The notes below the pieces were generated by a model. It saw only the letters and a list, made by a program, of their open reading frames with translations, ran no database searches and was not told the DNA's origin. From Flavipsychrobacter sp. (GTDB lineage: Bacteria; Bacteroidota; Bacteroidia; Chitinophagales; Chitinophagaceae), in NCBI GenBank assembly GCA_024508935.1, contig JANINW010000037.1, positions 62,001 to 126,000 of the forward strand: DNA of 64,000 nucleotides. Direction: 5' to 3'. Shown piece after piece: positions 45,248 to 54,244 of the stretch. The first letter of the stretch is position 1. Every line of letters starts with the position of its first letter. A program made the position numbers and the translations under genes.

Positions 45248-47123
45248 AGTTATTGTTCAATAGTTGCTTGCTTTTAAGGATAATGCTGATGCCTCTCCGT
45301 TTTAACGAAATATGGCGCTTTGTTATTTCGTCCTCATGCCTGCGTTTATGGTAGGCGGCGAATATCTCCTTATGAGATATACTGCCTGCAATTGTCTTCC
45401 CTGTTTCACTTATCACCGGTAATACATCAATATTATACCGCGCCATAAGATCTACTGCAAAACTCAATCTGCTTTTTTCGCTCACATAAGGAAGCCCCGG
45501 ATGTGCTATGGAGGAAAGCAGGCTATTGTCTGCATGCTGCTTGCTAAAAATATCTGCACGGCTCACAATACCGGCATACTTACCTTGTTCATTAGCCAAA
45601 ATATAGTGCATATTCTGATCCCCGTTGGCTGCGTTGTCTTTCAGCCAGGTGCGCGCGTCTAATATCGTATTGTCTATGCTCAGCAGTTCTGCGTCTTCAT
45701 TCAATACCTCTTTCGCTGTTACTTTTTGCAGTATGTCCGGCTCATAAGAATTGGGGGTTGCGACACCACGGCGTTCTATTTTTTCGGTCATGATGCTGCC
45801 TTTCATCAGGAAGAAAGAAACAAAGTACGCAGCGGTGCATGCGCCCATAACCGGCAGCAAGCCATGCGGCTGCATCGTAGTTTCTATGGCAAACACAATG
45901 GAAGTAAGCAATGCACGCGAAGCGCCTGCAAACATAGCTGCCATACCTATGAGTGCGGCAGTGGCCAGGTTGATACCCGAGCCGGGGAATAACTTCATTA
46001 CTGCAAGGCCCAATAAACTGCCTAGCGCACCACCTATTGTAAGCAGGGGCGCCAGTGTACCACCGGATGTGCCGCTACCCAACGAGATGACCCATGAAAG
46101 GAACTTCAAAAAACAAAGTGTCAGCAGTATGCTGAGCGACAGGTTGCCTGCTAACAGGTTGCTGATATTGGAATAGCCCACACCCAGTGTAAGGGGGGCA
46201 TAATAACCTACAACACCTACCGCAACAGCACCTATTGCTGGCCACCACATCCAGTGTACGGGCAGGTGCTCAAAAACATCTTCAATAGCATACAGGCTTT
46301 TAGAGACTAATGCTGCCGCTACGCCCACTACAGCGCCCATCAGCACATATGTGACCATGGCTACGGCAGTAGGTTCCGGTATAGCCTTCATTACAAATGC
46401 TGCTTCTGTACCAAACAATGCGAAGTGCATGGCTGCACCGGTAACGCATGACAAGGCTACCGGTATGATAGAGCGCGGGGAAAATTCGAATAAAAGCAAT
46501 TCTATGGCCAGCAATACTGCCGCCAGCGGTGAGCCGAATATGGCAGACATACCTGCACAGGCACCCGCAGCCAGCAGTATCTTTCTTTCATTGGCCGTTA
46601 CCCGTACTACCTGGCCGGTAAAAGAGCCCATAGCACCACCTGTAGAAATAATTGGCCCTTCTGCGCCAAACGGTCCGCCTGTGCCTATGGATATAGCTGC
46701 CGAGATAGGCTTGAGGAAAGTGATGATGGGTTTTATTTTGCTTTCATTCACCAATACCTGTTCCATAGCCTCAGGTATGCCGTGCCCCCTGATGGCTGCA
46801 GAGCCATAGCGGGCCATAATGCCAATGATAATACTGCCTATCACAGGGATGATGATGACCAGCGGCCCTAAATGATTACCGGCAGGTGAAGATGGCTCGA
46901 AAGAAAATTTGCCGTAAAATGAAATATTGGTGATGAGGTCTATGATGTAAATAAGCGCTTTGGCTATAATGCCTATAACCAGCGCATTGAAAATAGCCTG
47001 CAGGCTCAATAGTAATACCCGTTTATTTACAGGTGGGGTATAGGTTTCAACGGTGTCTGCTTCTGACATGGATGGTGCTATAGGTATAGCGCCACTAGAA
47101 AAAAAGTTTTTGATATAAGACAT
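45246..47123 (-). CDS. ClC-family chloride channel/exchanger with CBS domains
   Basis: This 625-residue inner-membrane protein has the ClC selectivity motifs: GHGIP (113-117, usual GSGIP), GPFGAEGP (150-157, with the gating Glu at E155) and GTSGGTLAPLL (GxFxP region). The C-terminal ~130 residues form a CBS pair (DAELLSIDNTILDARTWLKD ... LPYVSEKSRLSFAVDLMARY). Retention of the gating Glu allows either a gated channel or a Cl-/H+ exchanger. The N-terminal ~30 residues are a short cytoplasmic segment. Transport of chloride, nitrate or fluoride cannot be decided; the fluoride-specific ClC-F changes are not obvious. It is monocistronic. Confidence 0.92.
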   Translation of the reverse strand: MSYIKNFFSSGAIPIAPSMSEADTVETYTPPVNKRVLLLSLQAIFNALVIGIIAKALIYIIDLITNISFYGKFSFEPSSPAGNHLGPLVIIIPVIGSIIIGIMARYGSAAIRGHGIPEAMEQVLVNESKIKPIITFLKPISAAISIGTGGPFGAEGPIISTGGAMGSFTGQVVRVTANERKILLAAGACAGMSAIFGSPLAAVLLAIELLLFEFSPRSIIPVALSCVTGAAMHFALFGTEAAFVMKAIPEPTAVAMVTYVLMGAVVGVAAALVSKSLYAIEDVFEHLPVHWMWWPAIGAVAVGVVGYYAPLTLGVGYSNISNLLAGNLSLSILLTLCFLKFLSWVISLGSGTSGGTLAPLLTIGGALGSLLGLAVMKLFPGSGINLATAALIGMAAMFAGASRALLTSIVFAIETTMQPHGLLPVMGACTAAYFVSFFLMKGSIMTEKIERRGVATPNSYEPDILQKVTAKEVLNEDAELLSIDNTILDARTWLKDNAANGDQNMHYILANEQGKYAGIVSRADIFSKQHADNSLLSSIAHPGLPYVSEKSRLSFAVDLMARYNIDVLPVISETGKTIAGSISHKEIFAAYHKRRHEDEITKRHISLKRRGISIILKSKQLLNNN

Positions 47124-47237
47124 AATAAAACGGTGGGCACGCCAGGAAGAATGTAGTGTTTGCGTGCTGTATAATAATGCGCAAAGCTATGCCCGCATCT
47201 TTACATACAGGGGATATTATATCTTTTTAACCCTATT

Positions 47238-49022
47238 TTAATTGACTTGGTCTGCGTAGATGGCCTCTATCTCCGCACTGTATTTTTGTTCTATCACCTT
47301 GCGTTTCAGCTTGAGTGTAGGTGTCAGTTCACCTCCATCAATGGTCCATTCATCCGGCAGCAGGGTGAACTTCTTAACCTGTTCCGGGTGGCTGAATAAT
47401 GGATTGTATTTTTCAATTTGTTTTTCCAGCAGTTCTTTTACCTGGTGTACGTTTATCAGCTCTTTATTGCTTTCCGGTGCTGCAAAGCCATGGTCTGTAA
47501 GCCATTTGCGTACGTTGGCAAAAGCGGGTACGATCAATGCGCTTACAAATTTTCTGCCGGCGCCTATTACTATCATTTGTTCTATAAAAACACTTTCCTT
47601 CATTTTATTCTCAACCACCTGTGGCGCCACATATTTCCCGCCCGATGTTTTGAATATCTCTTTCTTTCTGTCGGTAATTTTCAGGAAACGTTCTTCCACC
47701 CATTCTCCTATATCGCCGGTGTGGAACCATCCGTCCCAGTCAATCACTTCCGCTGTCAGCGCAGGGTTCTTATAATAACCCATCATTACGTTAGGTCCCT
47801 TGCACAAGATCTCACCATCCTCAGCAATTTTTACCGATACATCCTGTATTACAGGCCCTATCGTACCAAAGCGCCTGTCTTCATTGTCGTATTTGTTTAC
47901 AGATATAACCGGCGATGTTTCTGTAAGGCCATATCCTTCCATAATAACGATATGGGCAGAGGTGAATATACGTATAAGCCTTACCTGGCAGGCTGCAGAA
48001 CCTGTTACAATGGCTTTGACTTTTCCGCCCAAAGCTTCACGCCATTTACTAAACACCAGTTTGTTGGCAATAGCTAATTGCAGGCGATACCAAAGACTGC
48101 CTTTATTTACATTGTCGAATTTAAAGCCAAGGCCCAACGCCCAAAAGAACAGGGCTCTTTTTATGCCCGTCAGCTCCAAGCCTTTGGCGTATATTTTTTC
48201 ATACACCTTCTCCAGCAGGCGGGGTACAGTTGTAAATACAATCGGTTGCACCTCTTTAAGATTATCACCAATGGTATCCATACTCTCTGCGTAGTAGATG
48301 GAAACACCCGCGTTTATGTACACATAGCTTACCATCCGTTCGAAAATATGATTGAGCGGCAGAAAACTCAGCGCGCGTTCTCCTTTGTTGGCAAACCAGA
48401 ATTCGCACATACAATCCAGTACATTGCTTACAATGTTCTTATGGCTCAGCATAACGCCTTTAGGGTTGCCTGTAGTGCCGGAAGTGTATATGATAGTAGC
48501 CAGTGTAGCAGGTGCTATTTGTTTTATAATTGTTTCATCCGGCTGCAGCCCTTTATTCACCAGGTCAAGCCAGTGCGCCACACCGTCTATTTTGTCAAAA
48601 GAATATACATGCTGCAGCGTAGGTATGTCTTTAAATGAATCTTTCAGGCGGTCGTACATTTCTTTGTTAGAAAGGAACAATATGCGCACCCCCGCATCAT
48701 TCAGTACATACACCAGCTCTGCAATGCTAATGGTAGGGTAGATAGGGGTTAAAACCGCACCTGTCATCTGCACGGCCAGGTCGGTCATGATCCATTCGGG
48801 CCGGTTGGGAGATATGACAGCGATCTTCTCCTGTGCTTCCGGCTGAAGTGATTGATTGGCAATGCCCAACGATAACAGGCCACCACATAATTTGCGGGCA
48901 GTTTCCCAGGTTTCTTTACAGCTGTAGGTGCGCCATTGTCCATTTTCCTTGGCTGCCAGCATCGTAACCCCCGGTTCGTCTAAAGCCCTTTTTGCTGCAA
49001 TGTCAAATAAACGCTCAATCAT
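47238..49022 (-). CDS. Long-chain fatty acid-CoA ligase (FadD15-like)
   Basis: This 594-residue adenylate-forming enzyme has the ATP-binding P-loop TIIYTSGTTGNPKGVMLSHK (residues near 175-195), the adenine-binding motif EGYGLTETSPVI, WFHTGDIG, and ITDRKKEIFKTSGGKYVAP in the C-terminal hinge. This fits long-chain acyl-CoA synthetases that activate fatty acids for beta-oxidation or lipid synthesis. It is divergent from the DHp-only gene, the starts being 52 bases apart, so their control regions share the same short space. Chain-length preference cannot be read from the sequence. Confidence 0.92.
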   Translation of the reverse strand: MIERLFDIAAKRALDEPGVTMLAAKENGQWRTYSCKETWETARKLCGGLLSLGIANQSLQPEAQEKIAVISPNRPEWIMTDLAVQMTGAVLTPIYPTISIAELVYVLNDAGVRILFLSNKEMYDRLKDSFKDIPTLQHVYSFDKIDGVAHWLDLVNKGLQPDETIIKQIAPATLATIIYTSGTTGNPKGVMLSHKNIVSNVLDCMCEFWFANKGERALSFLPLNHIFERMVSYVYINAGVSIYYAESMDTIGDNLKEVQPIVFTTVPRLLEKVYEKIYAKGLELTGIKRALFFWALGLGFKFDNVNKGSLWYRLQLAIANKLVFSKWREALGGKVKAIVTGSAACQVRLIRIFTSAHIVIMEGYGLTETSPVISVNKYDNEDRRFGTIGPVIQDVSVKIAEDGEILCKGPNVMMGYYKNPALTAEVIDWDGWFHTGDIGEWVEERFLKITDRKKEIFKTSGGKYVAPQVVENKMKESVFIEQMIVIGAGRKFVSALIVPAFANVRKWLTDHGFAAPESNKELINVHQVKELLEKQIEKYNPLFSHPEQVKKFTLLPDEWTIDGGELTPTLKLKRKVIEQKYSAEIEAIYADQVN

Positions 49023-49074
49023 ACTTAAATTTAATGAAAATTACCGAGAGGATACACTTAGAAATATAGAGGAC

Positions 49075-49665
49075 ATGAAAACATACATAAACATCAGCAA
49101 AGGGCAGATATTGTCCATTGTGGGGCTTATTGCCGTCACCTTTATAGAAGCCTTTGCCACCATGGAGATGGCAACAGGTGTATTGTACCTGTGCAGCATA
49201 TTTTTCGTACTGCGCGAAAAAAAACACATCATCATTGCATTTGCCGTAGCCACGTTGTGCCTTATTTATGTCAATTTTCTCATATTCTTTAAGCCCAGTA
49301 ATATCCTTTCTATAGCATTGGTCAACAGGGCTATCTCTATGGCCGCCATAGCTGTCACTACCTATATGGCATTGATCTACCGCAGGCTGGAAGAATCCAG
49401 GCGCCGGCAAAATGAAGAATACATAAAATCGATGGAGCAGATGCTCTACATCACTTCTCATAAAGTGCGCAGCCCTGCATGCAGCATTCTTGGCTTGCTG
49501 GAGATAGCCAATATTTCATCACCCGAAGAGCAGGCTATGTTATGGGACTTTATACGCAATGCTGCCGTGGAGATGGATACCTTTACCCGTGAGCTGAATG
49601 ATTTTGTATACCATATGGAGCAGGAGCATAAGAAGGAAAGCATAGAAGCTCCGATAAGTTTTTAA
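49075..49665 (+). CDS. Membrane histidine-phosphotransfer (DHp-only) protein, second copy type
   Basis: This 196-residue protein has four hydrophobic segments (about 12-28, 33-47, 52-72 and 80-102), a short basic linker, then a HisKA-like helix MLYITSHKVRSPACSILGLL with H129. The protein stops at residue 196 with no ATP-binding domain. The SHKVRS ... ILGL core equals that of the protein at 16111-16968, although the membrane parts differ. I chose the ATG at 49075; an earlier in-frame ATG would overlap the divergent ligase gene. The frame continues into an ABC ATPase gene 33 bases downstream, so it heads a three-gene cluster. Phosphorelay, phosphatase or scaffold roles are possible. Confidence 0.75.
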   Translation: MKTYINISKGQILSIVGLIAVTFIEAFATMEMATGVLYLCSIFFVLREKKHIIIAFAVATLCLIYVNFLIFFKPSNILSIALVNRAISMAAIAVTTYMALIYRRLEESRRRQNEEYIKSMEQMLYITSHKVRSPACSILGLLEIANISSPEEQAMLWDFIRNAAVEMDTFTRELNDFVYHMEQEHKKESIEAPISF

Positions 49666-49697
49666 TATCTTCACCCGTTCATAATGCTTCGTTTGAT

Positions 49698-50342
49698 ATG
49701 CGGCTGAGCCTGGAGCAGGTAGTGCCAATACCCCTGCGCGATAAGATCAATGCTTACAATTCCTGGGTATGGAACCAGAAAGTGACCTTTAACGAAGGGG
49801 AACATATATTTATACAGGCACCTTCGGGCACAGGTAAGACAACACTGGTACATATGCTTTACGGTCTGCGCAGGGATTATACCGGCATGATACACTGGAG
49901 CGCTTATAAAATGAGCGATATAGACCGCGAACAGCTTTCGCAGATACGCGCTTCCTATATAAGTGTCATATTCCAGGATATGCGCCTGTTCCCGGAACTT
50001 ACGGCCTATGAGAATCTTGAAATAAAGCGCAGCCTTACTAACGTGGTGCAGGAACATGAGGCCATAAAAATGCTGGAAAGGCTGGGGCTGAAAGATAAGC
50101 TGAACGCCCGTGCAGCAACTTTGTCTTATGGTGAGCAGCAGCGTGTAGCCATAGTACGTGCACTTTTGCAGCCCTTCAGCTGGCTGCTGATGGATGAACC
50201 TTTCAGTCACCTGGACAATGCCAATATACAAAAGGCTGTGGCCCTTATAAAAGAGGTGGTAGAAATGAACAGGGCGGGCATCATTATGGCTGACCTGGAG
50301 GATAATAACTATTTTACATATTCCCGGAAATTATTGCTGTGA
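49698..50342 (+). CDS. ABC ATPase (FtsE/LolD-like) with a degenerate H-loop
   Basis: This 214-residue nucleotide-binding protein has Walker A PSGTGKTT (42-49), Q-loop Gln93, the signature LSYGEQQRV (142-150) and Walker B WLLMDEPF with E167. The position of the H-loop His, which normally follows Walker B strand 7 as THD, holds A198 (IIMADLEDN). That change usually slows or abolishes ATP hydrolysis. Its stop overlaps the GTG of the permease gene, so the pair is co-translated. It resembles FtsE, LolD or MacB-type ATPases, which move lipoproteins or drive periplasmic partners rather than importing solutes. Confidence 0.85.
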   Translation: MRLSLEQVVPIPLRDKINAYNSWVWNQKVTFNEGEHIFIQAPSGTGKTTLVHMLYGLRRDYTGMIHWSAYKMSDIDREQLSQIRASYISVIFQDMRLFPELTAYENLEIKRSLTNVVQEHEAIKMLERLGLKDKLNARAATLSYGEQQRVAIVRALLQPFSWLLMDEPFSHLDNANIQKAVALIKEVVEMNRAGIIMADLEDNNYFTYSRKLLL

Positions 50343-51541
50343 AGCAGGACAAGAAAAAGAAACTGTTAACCAGGCTGTTACTGGGTAATGCCGGCAGTGG
50401 CCGCCTTATAGCGGCACTGGCAGCATTATGTATAGGTACTACATTACTGTTATTGTCTGTAATGATATGGTGGAACTTTACAGAATTACTTGAAGGGAAG
50501 CATGATAATGATAGCCTGGGCAGTACTTTCCTTACAGTAAGCAAAACAGTGACCAATGAGAATATGGGCAGGCCCCAGCTTACCTTATTCAATTATACAG
50601 AGATAGATGCATTGCGCAACGCCCCGCAGGTGCAGGATGTTGGGGTGCTTACTTCCAACCGCTTTCCTGTATTTGCCACGCTTAATTCCACCATCGGGTT
50701 TTCTACAGAAATGTTTTTAGAAGCAGTACCGGACGCCTTTATGGATAAAAAGCCGCAGGACTGGCATTGGGAACCGGGTAACCCGCAAGTGCCGCTTATT
50801 GTGTCATCAGAGTTTTTGAGCCTGTATAATTATGGGTTTGCGCTCAGCCAGGGTTTACCCCAGTTGTCCCAGCAGTCTATACAGTCGCTTGCATTTGACC
50901 TGAAGGTAGGCGGAGCCAATCATTCTGAAACATACACCGGGCATGTAGTTGGTTTTTCAGACCGCATCAGTTCTGTGCTGGTGCCCGAAGATTTTATTAA
51001 ATATGGCAATGAACGCTATGCACCCGGTGTAAACACTGCACCATCGCGCCTGATCGTTAAGGTAAAAGACCCTTCTGCCAATGAATTTGTAAAATACCTG
51101 CAAGACCGCAACTATACCACCAATACCGAACAGCTACGCTGGAATAAACTGCGCGCAGTTGTTCAGGCGGTTACAGCAGCAACAGGTTTGCTGGCCCTCT
51201 TGCTGATGGGTATAGGCACCCTGGTCTTCATTTTGTTTGTAGAGCTTACCATAGCGCGTGCACAGCGTTCACTCACCCTACTCCTGGAACTGGGTTATGG
51301 TCCGCATTTTATTAGCATGTTCATGCTGCGCCGTTTCCTGCCATTGGTTTTTGGTACCGTTATTTTATCGGCAGGCCTTGCTGTTATTGCACAGATGTGG
51401 GCCGCAGGGTGGGCGGGTTCTCTAAACCTGGCATTGGCCGCCGTGCCGGGCTGGCCGGTATGGGCCGCAGCTGGTTTGAGTATAGTTTTATTGTTTGCAT
51501 TTGTAAGCAGGGCAATAATTGTGGCTATAAAGCGTCATTGA
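50339..51541 (+). CDS. FtsX/LolE/MacB-type ABC permease
   Basis: This 400-residue protein starts at GTG, overlapping the ATPase stop (ATPase ends CTG-TGA). One membrane helix (about 22-44) is followed by a large extracytoplasmic domain (about 46-275) and three C-terminal helices (about 280-305, 335-358 and 372-395). This is the four-helix topology of FtsX, LolE and MacB. The loop between helices 2 and 3 contains the conserved LTLLLELGYGPHFISMFMLRR coupling region (read in parts). It presumably works with the upstream ATPase; the substrate is unknown. The acidic-protein gene follows after 106 bases. Confidence 0.85.
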   Translation: MKQDKKKKLLTRLLLGNAGSGRLIAALAALCIGTTLLLLSVMIWWNFTELLEGKHDNDSLGSTFLTVSKTVTNENMGRPQLTLFNYTEIDALRNAPQVQDVGVLTSNRFPVFATLNSTIGFSTEMFLEAVPDAFMDKKPQDWHWEPGNPQVPLIVSSEFLSLYNYGFALSQGLPQLSQQSIQSLAFDLKVGGANHSETYTGHVVGFSDRISSVLVPEDFIKYGNERYAPGVNTAPSRLIVKVKDPSANEFVKYLQDRNYTTNTEQLRWNKLRAVVQAVTAATGLLALLLMGIGTLVFILFVELTIARAQRSLTLLLELGYGPHFISMFMLRRFLPLVFGTVILSAGLAVIAQMWAAGWAGSLNLALAAVPGWPVWAAAGLSIVLLFAFVSRAIIVAIKRH

Positions 51542-51647
51542 TTTCCCCGGCAAAACATTTCCTAACTTTATAAGACATTGCCTGTGCAGGTAGTGATAAT
51601 AACTTTTCATGGCACAGGTTTTTAAATGATGTACTTAAATAGCTCTT

Positions 51648-52094
51648 ATGGAAAACAATAAGAAAGATCAAGAAAAAGATTTTCCCGGATACCCGCACTA
51701 TCCTGCGGGAGAAGATATCACCAGGGAGGATAATAATAACGGAAAGCTTGGGCTAAAAGAAGAAATAGGAGAGGTGCCGGCTAATAATGAATTGAATAAT
51801 ACGCCCGGCGAGGATGTGGAAATAGTAATGGGAACGGATGCAGATGTAACTGAAGAGGATATGAAGCTGCTGGATTCGGAAGGGGAGCTGCCAGGCTCCG
51901 GGTTGGACGAAACGGATGACGACGGTGAACCGCTTAACGAGGCTGTAGGCGAAAATAAGATCGGCGATGCATTGGATGTGCCCGGTGCCGAGGCGGATGA
52001 TGCTAACGAAGAGATAGGAGAGGAAGACGAAGAAAATAACTATTACAGCCTCGGTGATACGGATGCTGTAGATAATAACGAGACTGCAGAGTGA
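51648..52094 (+). CDS. Acidic intrinsically disordered protein (148 aa)
   Basis: This 148-residue cytoplasmic protein has no signal peptide or membrane helix and is very rich in Asp, Glu and Asn. It opens with a basic KDQEKDFPGYPHYPAGEDI segment and closes with EENNYYSLGDTDAVDNNE. The KDFPGYPHYP, EDVEIVMGTDADVTEEDM and EENNYYSLG blocks look like motifs conserved in related Bacteroidota, with variable acidic spacers between. Function is unknown; a chaperone-like, metal-binding or DNA-mimic role is conjecture. It ends in a strong terminator. Confidence 0.65.
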   Translation: MENNKKDQEKDFPGYPHYPAGEDITREDNNNGKLGLKEEIGEVPANNELNNTPGEDVEIVMGTDADVTEEDMKLLDSEGELPGSGLDETDDDGEPLNEAVGENKIGDALDVPGAEADDANEEIGEEDEENNYYSLGDTDAVDNNETAE

Positions 52095-52116
52095 TCTGCA
52101 CAACAAACAAACGTTA

Positions 52117-52148
52117 GGCCGCCACTATTTAGTGGTGGCCCTTTTTTT
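52117..52148 (+). terminator. Terminator of the acidic-protein gene
   Basis: An 11-bp stem (GGCCGCCACTA against TAGTGGTGGCC with one G-T wobble) followed by seven T. Confidence 0.85.
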
Positions 52149-52192
52149 ATCCCAACATCAACACATACACCGGGCAGGGAAGTTGAATTTCT

Positions 52193-52200
52193 TATATTTG
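52193..52200 (+). promoter_or_regulatory. -7 box directly ahead of a serine hydrolase gene
   Basis: TATATTTG fits TAnnTTTG and ends 8 bases before the ATG at 52209, which would leave almost no 5' untranslated leader. Confidence 0.45.
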
Positions 52201-52208
52201 GTTTTACT

Positions 52209-53345
52209 ATGAACAAGATCCTGAAGATTATTGGCATTATAGTGCTGATCATTATAATTGGTATAGCAGGTATGGCCGGGTATGTGTATTACAGGCTGAA
52301 GACTGTGAAAGATACACACGATCTTCAGGCGGCGACAGATGCATACTGCAATAAATTTATGTCTAAGCAATATGCACCGGGGCTGGCTGTTGCAGTGATA
52401 AAAGGCGATAAGGTATATGTAAAGACCTATGGTTATGCTGATAGAGAAAGCAAGGTGCTTGTAGATAGTAATACCATTTTTGAAATAGGGTCTGTTACCA
52501 AAGTATTTACCGCCGAAATGACCCAGTTGCTGGCAGATAAGGGGGTATTGGGATGGAATGATCCCATTCAGCAAGACTTGCCGGATGCTGCAAAACTGCC
52601 AATGGATGACGGTACCAAACTGCTGCACCTTGCCAGCCATACGGCCGGTTTCCCGCGCTTGCCCGATACTTTGCTGAAGGCTATGAAAAACGAATGCGAC
52701 CCCTACAACGACCTTACTGAAGAGCAGCTGAATAATTACCTGAAATACTGCAAGGATAAAAAGAAGCCTGAACTGGATAATTATGATTATTCCAATATGG
52801 GTGCCGGCTTGCTGGGGCATATACTGGTATATAAAGCAGGTAAGCCATATGATACACTATTGCAGGAATTAATATGCTGGCCATTAGGATTATTGCATAC
52901 ATCCCTGTACGTGAATGACAGTTCAAAATTTGCCGATGGTTATGATGAAAAAGGGAAAAAGACCTGCCATTGGAATTTCCCTGTTTTATACGGCTGTGGT
53001 GCCATACGCTCAGATATAGCAGATATGGTACGCTTTGTAAAAGCCAATATGGATGAGCAAGATCCATTGTGTCCGGCATTTAAAAAAACGCAGCAGCAGA
53101 TAGCCCGTATACCTATGGGTGGCATAGCCTACGGCTGGCATATAGATAAGGCGAACGGCGCATTGTCTGGCATAGACCAGATCATTTGGCATAATGGTGG
53201 AACAGGCGGGTTCAGAACCTATATCGGGTTTATCCCTTCAAAGAAGGCAGGTGTAATAGTGCTGGCCAATAGGGCTACAGGAGAGGTAGATGCGTTGGGT
53301 ATAGACCTGATAAAGAAAGCAGGCATTACTTCGTTTGCGCAATAG
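52209..53345 (+). CDS. Beta-lactamase-fold serine hydrolase (class C/penicillin-binding type)
   Basis: This 378-residue protein has an N-terminal membrane anchor (about 5-27) and the catalytic fold of class C beta-lactamases and D-peptidases. Its SxxK motif is S95-V-T-K98 (EIGSVTKVFTAEM), YxN is in DYSNMGAG, and the KTG-like strand is replaced by HNGGTGG, as in esterase/peptidase members. LHLASHTAGFPRLPDT is the usual segment after the SxxK. Substrate is unknown: peptidoglycan peptide, ester or other peptide. A second, unrelated-context hydrolase of the same fold is at 57260. True beta-lactamase activity should not be assumed. Confidence 0.88.
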   Translation: MNKILKIIGIIVLIIIIGIAGMAGYVYYRLKTVKDTHDLQAATDAYCNKFMSKQYAPGLAVAVIKGDKVYVKTYGYADRESKVLVDSNTIFEIGSVTKVFTAEMTQLLADKGVLGWNDPIQQDLPDAAKLPMDDGTKLLHLASHTAGFPRLPDTLLKAMKNECDPYNDLTEEQLNNYLKYCKDKKKPELDNYDYSNMGAGLLGHILVYKAGKPYDTLLQELICWPLGLLHTSLYVNDSSKFADGYDEKGKKTCHWNFPVLYGCGAIRSDIADMVRFVKANMDEQDPLCPAFKKTQQQIARIPMGGIAYGWHIDKANGALSGIDQIIWHNGGTGGFRTYIGFIPSKKAGVIVLANRATGEVDALGIDLIKKAGITSFAQ

Positions 53346-53376
53346 TTGAGGCAAACTTGCAGGTGTGAGTCGGATG

Positions 53377-54225
53377 CTAGTGGATAGTACTTTTGTCAAT
53401 TGACTTTGGCCAATTGACATTTTCTATAGTGATGGTTGAATCTCCAATAGCCCACCCGGCATATTTTCCTTCTATATAGTAAGGGTTGTTGCGTGTATCT
53501 TTTTGTATTACCATGTTTCCTGAACGGTCGGTAGAGTAGAGGCTGATAGAATAGCCGTACCATCCGCTGGTATCCGTAGTATGTGGGCCTTGTGCATCTA
53601 CCAATAGAAAATCGAGTTGACCGTCGTTATTAGCATCACCTATGAAATTGGTGGAATTGAGATAACCCAGTTGTGTGACGTTCATTTTATGATTAGCTAC
53701 ATCATAAATGAAGTAGTGTAGAAAATTACAGCCTGTACCATTGCACATATGCACAGGTCCGGTGAAGTAATAGTACTTTTTGCCATTGTGCATAAAGCCA
53801 TAATGCGTATCATATTCATCAAACAAATCGAGACCTGCCATGTTTGTGTAGTTGTCACGCATCTCTGCATCGAAATAGCTAAAGCTGTCTGAAAACGTAT
53901 AGCCATTCAGGTACACCTCGTTTATGCCACTATCATAATTATTGTAATACAATACACTAAATGTATTCCTTCGAAAAGTATCCGGCTTTAGAAGATGATT
54001 GTCTTCAAACTGGTCGGGTATATCATATTTGCATATTAGTATGGAATCCGGCAAATAAGTAATGCTGCTACGCTCCAGCAACCTATCCATTAAAATGTCA
54101 AGATTCGATATCCCGGTATCTTTTCGTGGAGGAATGAGATTGCCGCTATATACTTCTTCCATCGCTTCGTTTTTACAGGAAGCAATACCAAGTAAGAACA
54201 AAGCAAGAACGAGAGCATTTCGCAT
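53377..54225 (-). CDS. Lipoprotein with a Ca-binding-like DANNDGQLDF loop
   Basis: This 282-residue protein has a lipoprotein signal with lipobox GIASC (C17). The body is Tyr/Asp/Asn-rich with no catalytic motif I recognise. One loop, GDANNDGQLDFLLVD, resembles calcium-binding DxDxDG turns of FG-GAP/VCBS-like repeats. An outer-membrane or periplasmic structural role is likely. It is 19 bases downstream of the PaaK-like gene on the same strand, so they may be cotranscribed, though no functional link is evident. Confidence 0.65.
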   Translation of the reverse strand: MRNALVLALFLLGIASCKNEAMEEVYSGNLIPPRKDTGISNLDILMDRLLERSSITYLPDSILICKYDIPDQFEDNHLLKPDTFRRNTFSVLYYNNYDSGINEVYLNGYTFSDSFSYFDAEMRDNYTNMAGLDLFDEYDTHYGFMHNGKKYYYFTGPVHMCNGTGCNFLHYFIYDVANHKMNVTQLGYLNSTNFIGDANNDGQLDFLLVDAQGPHTTDTSGWYGYSISLYSTDRSGNMVIQKDTRNNPYYIEGKYAGWAIGDSTITIENVNWPKSIDKSTIH

Positions 54226-54244
54226 GATATGAATGCTGCAATAA

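Noticed and set aside
48928-49074. Longer N-terminus of the DHp-only protein starting inside the ligase gene
   Set aside because: The added 49 residues are antisense to the ligase coding region and not membrane-like; the ATG at 49075 begins the first hydrophobic segment.
52209-53345. True beta-lactamase (antibiotic resistance) assignment for the serine hydrolases at 52209 and 57260
   Set aside because: Only the general SxxK/YxN fold is visible and the third motif is HNG rather than KTG, which is common in esterases and D-peptidases.
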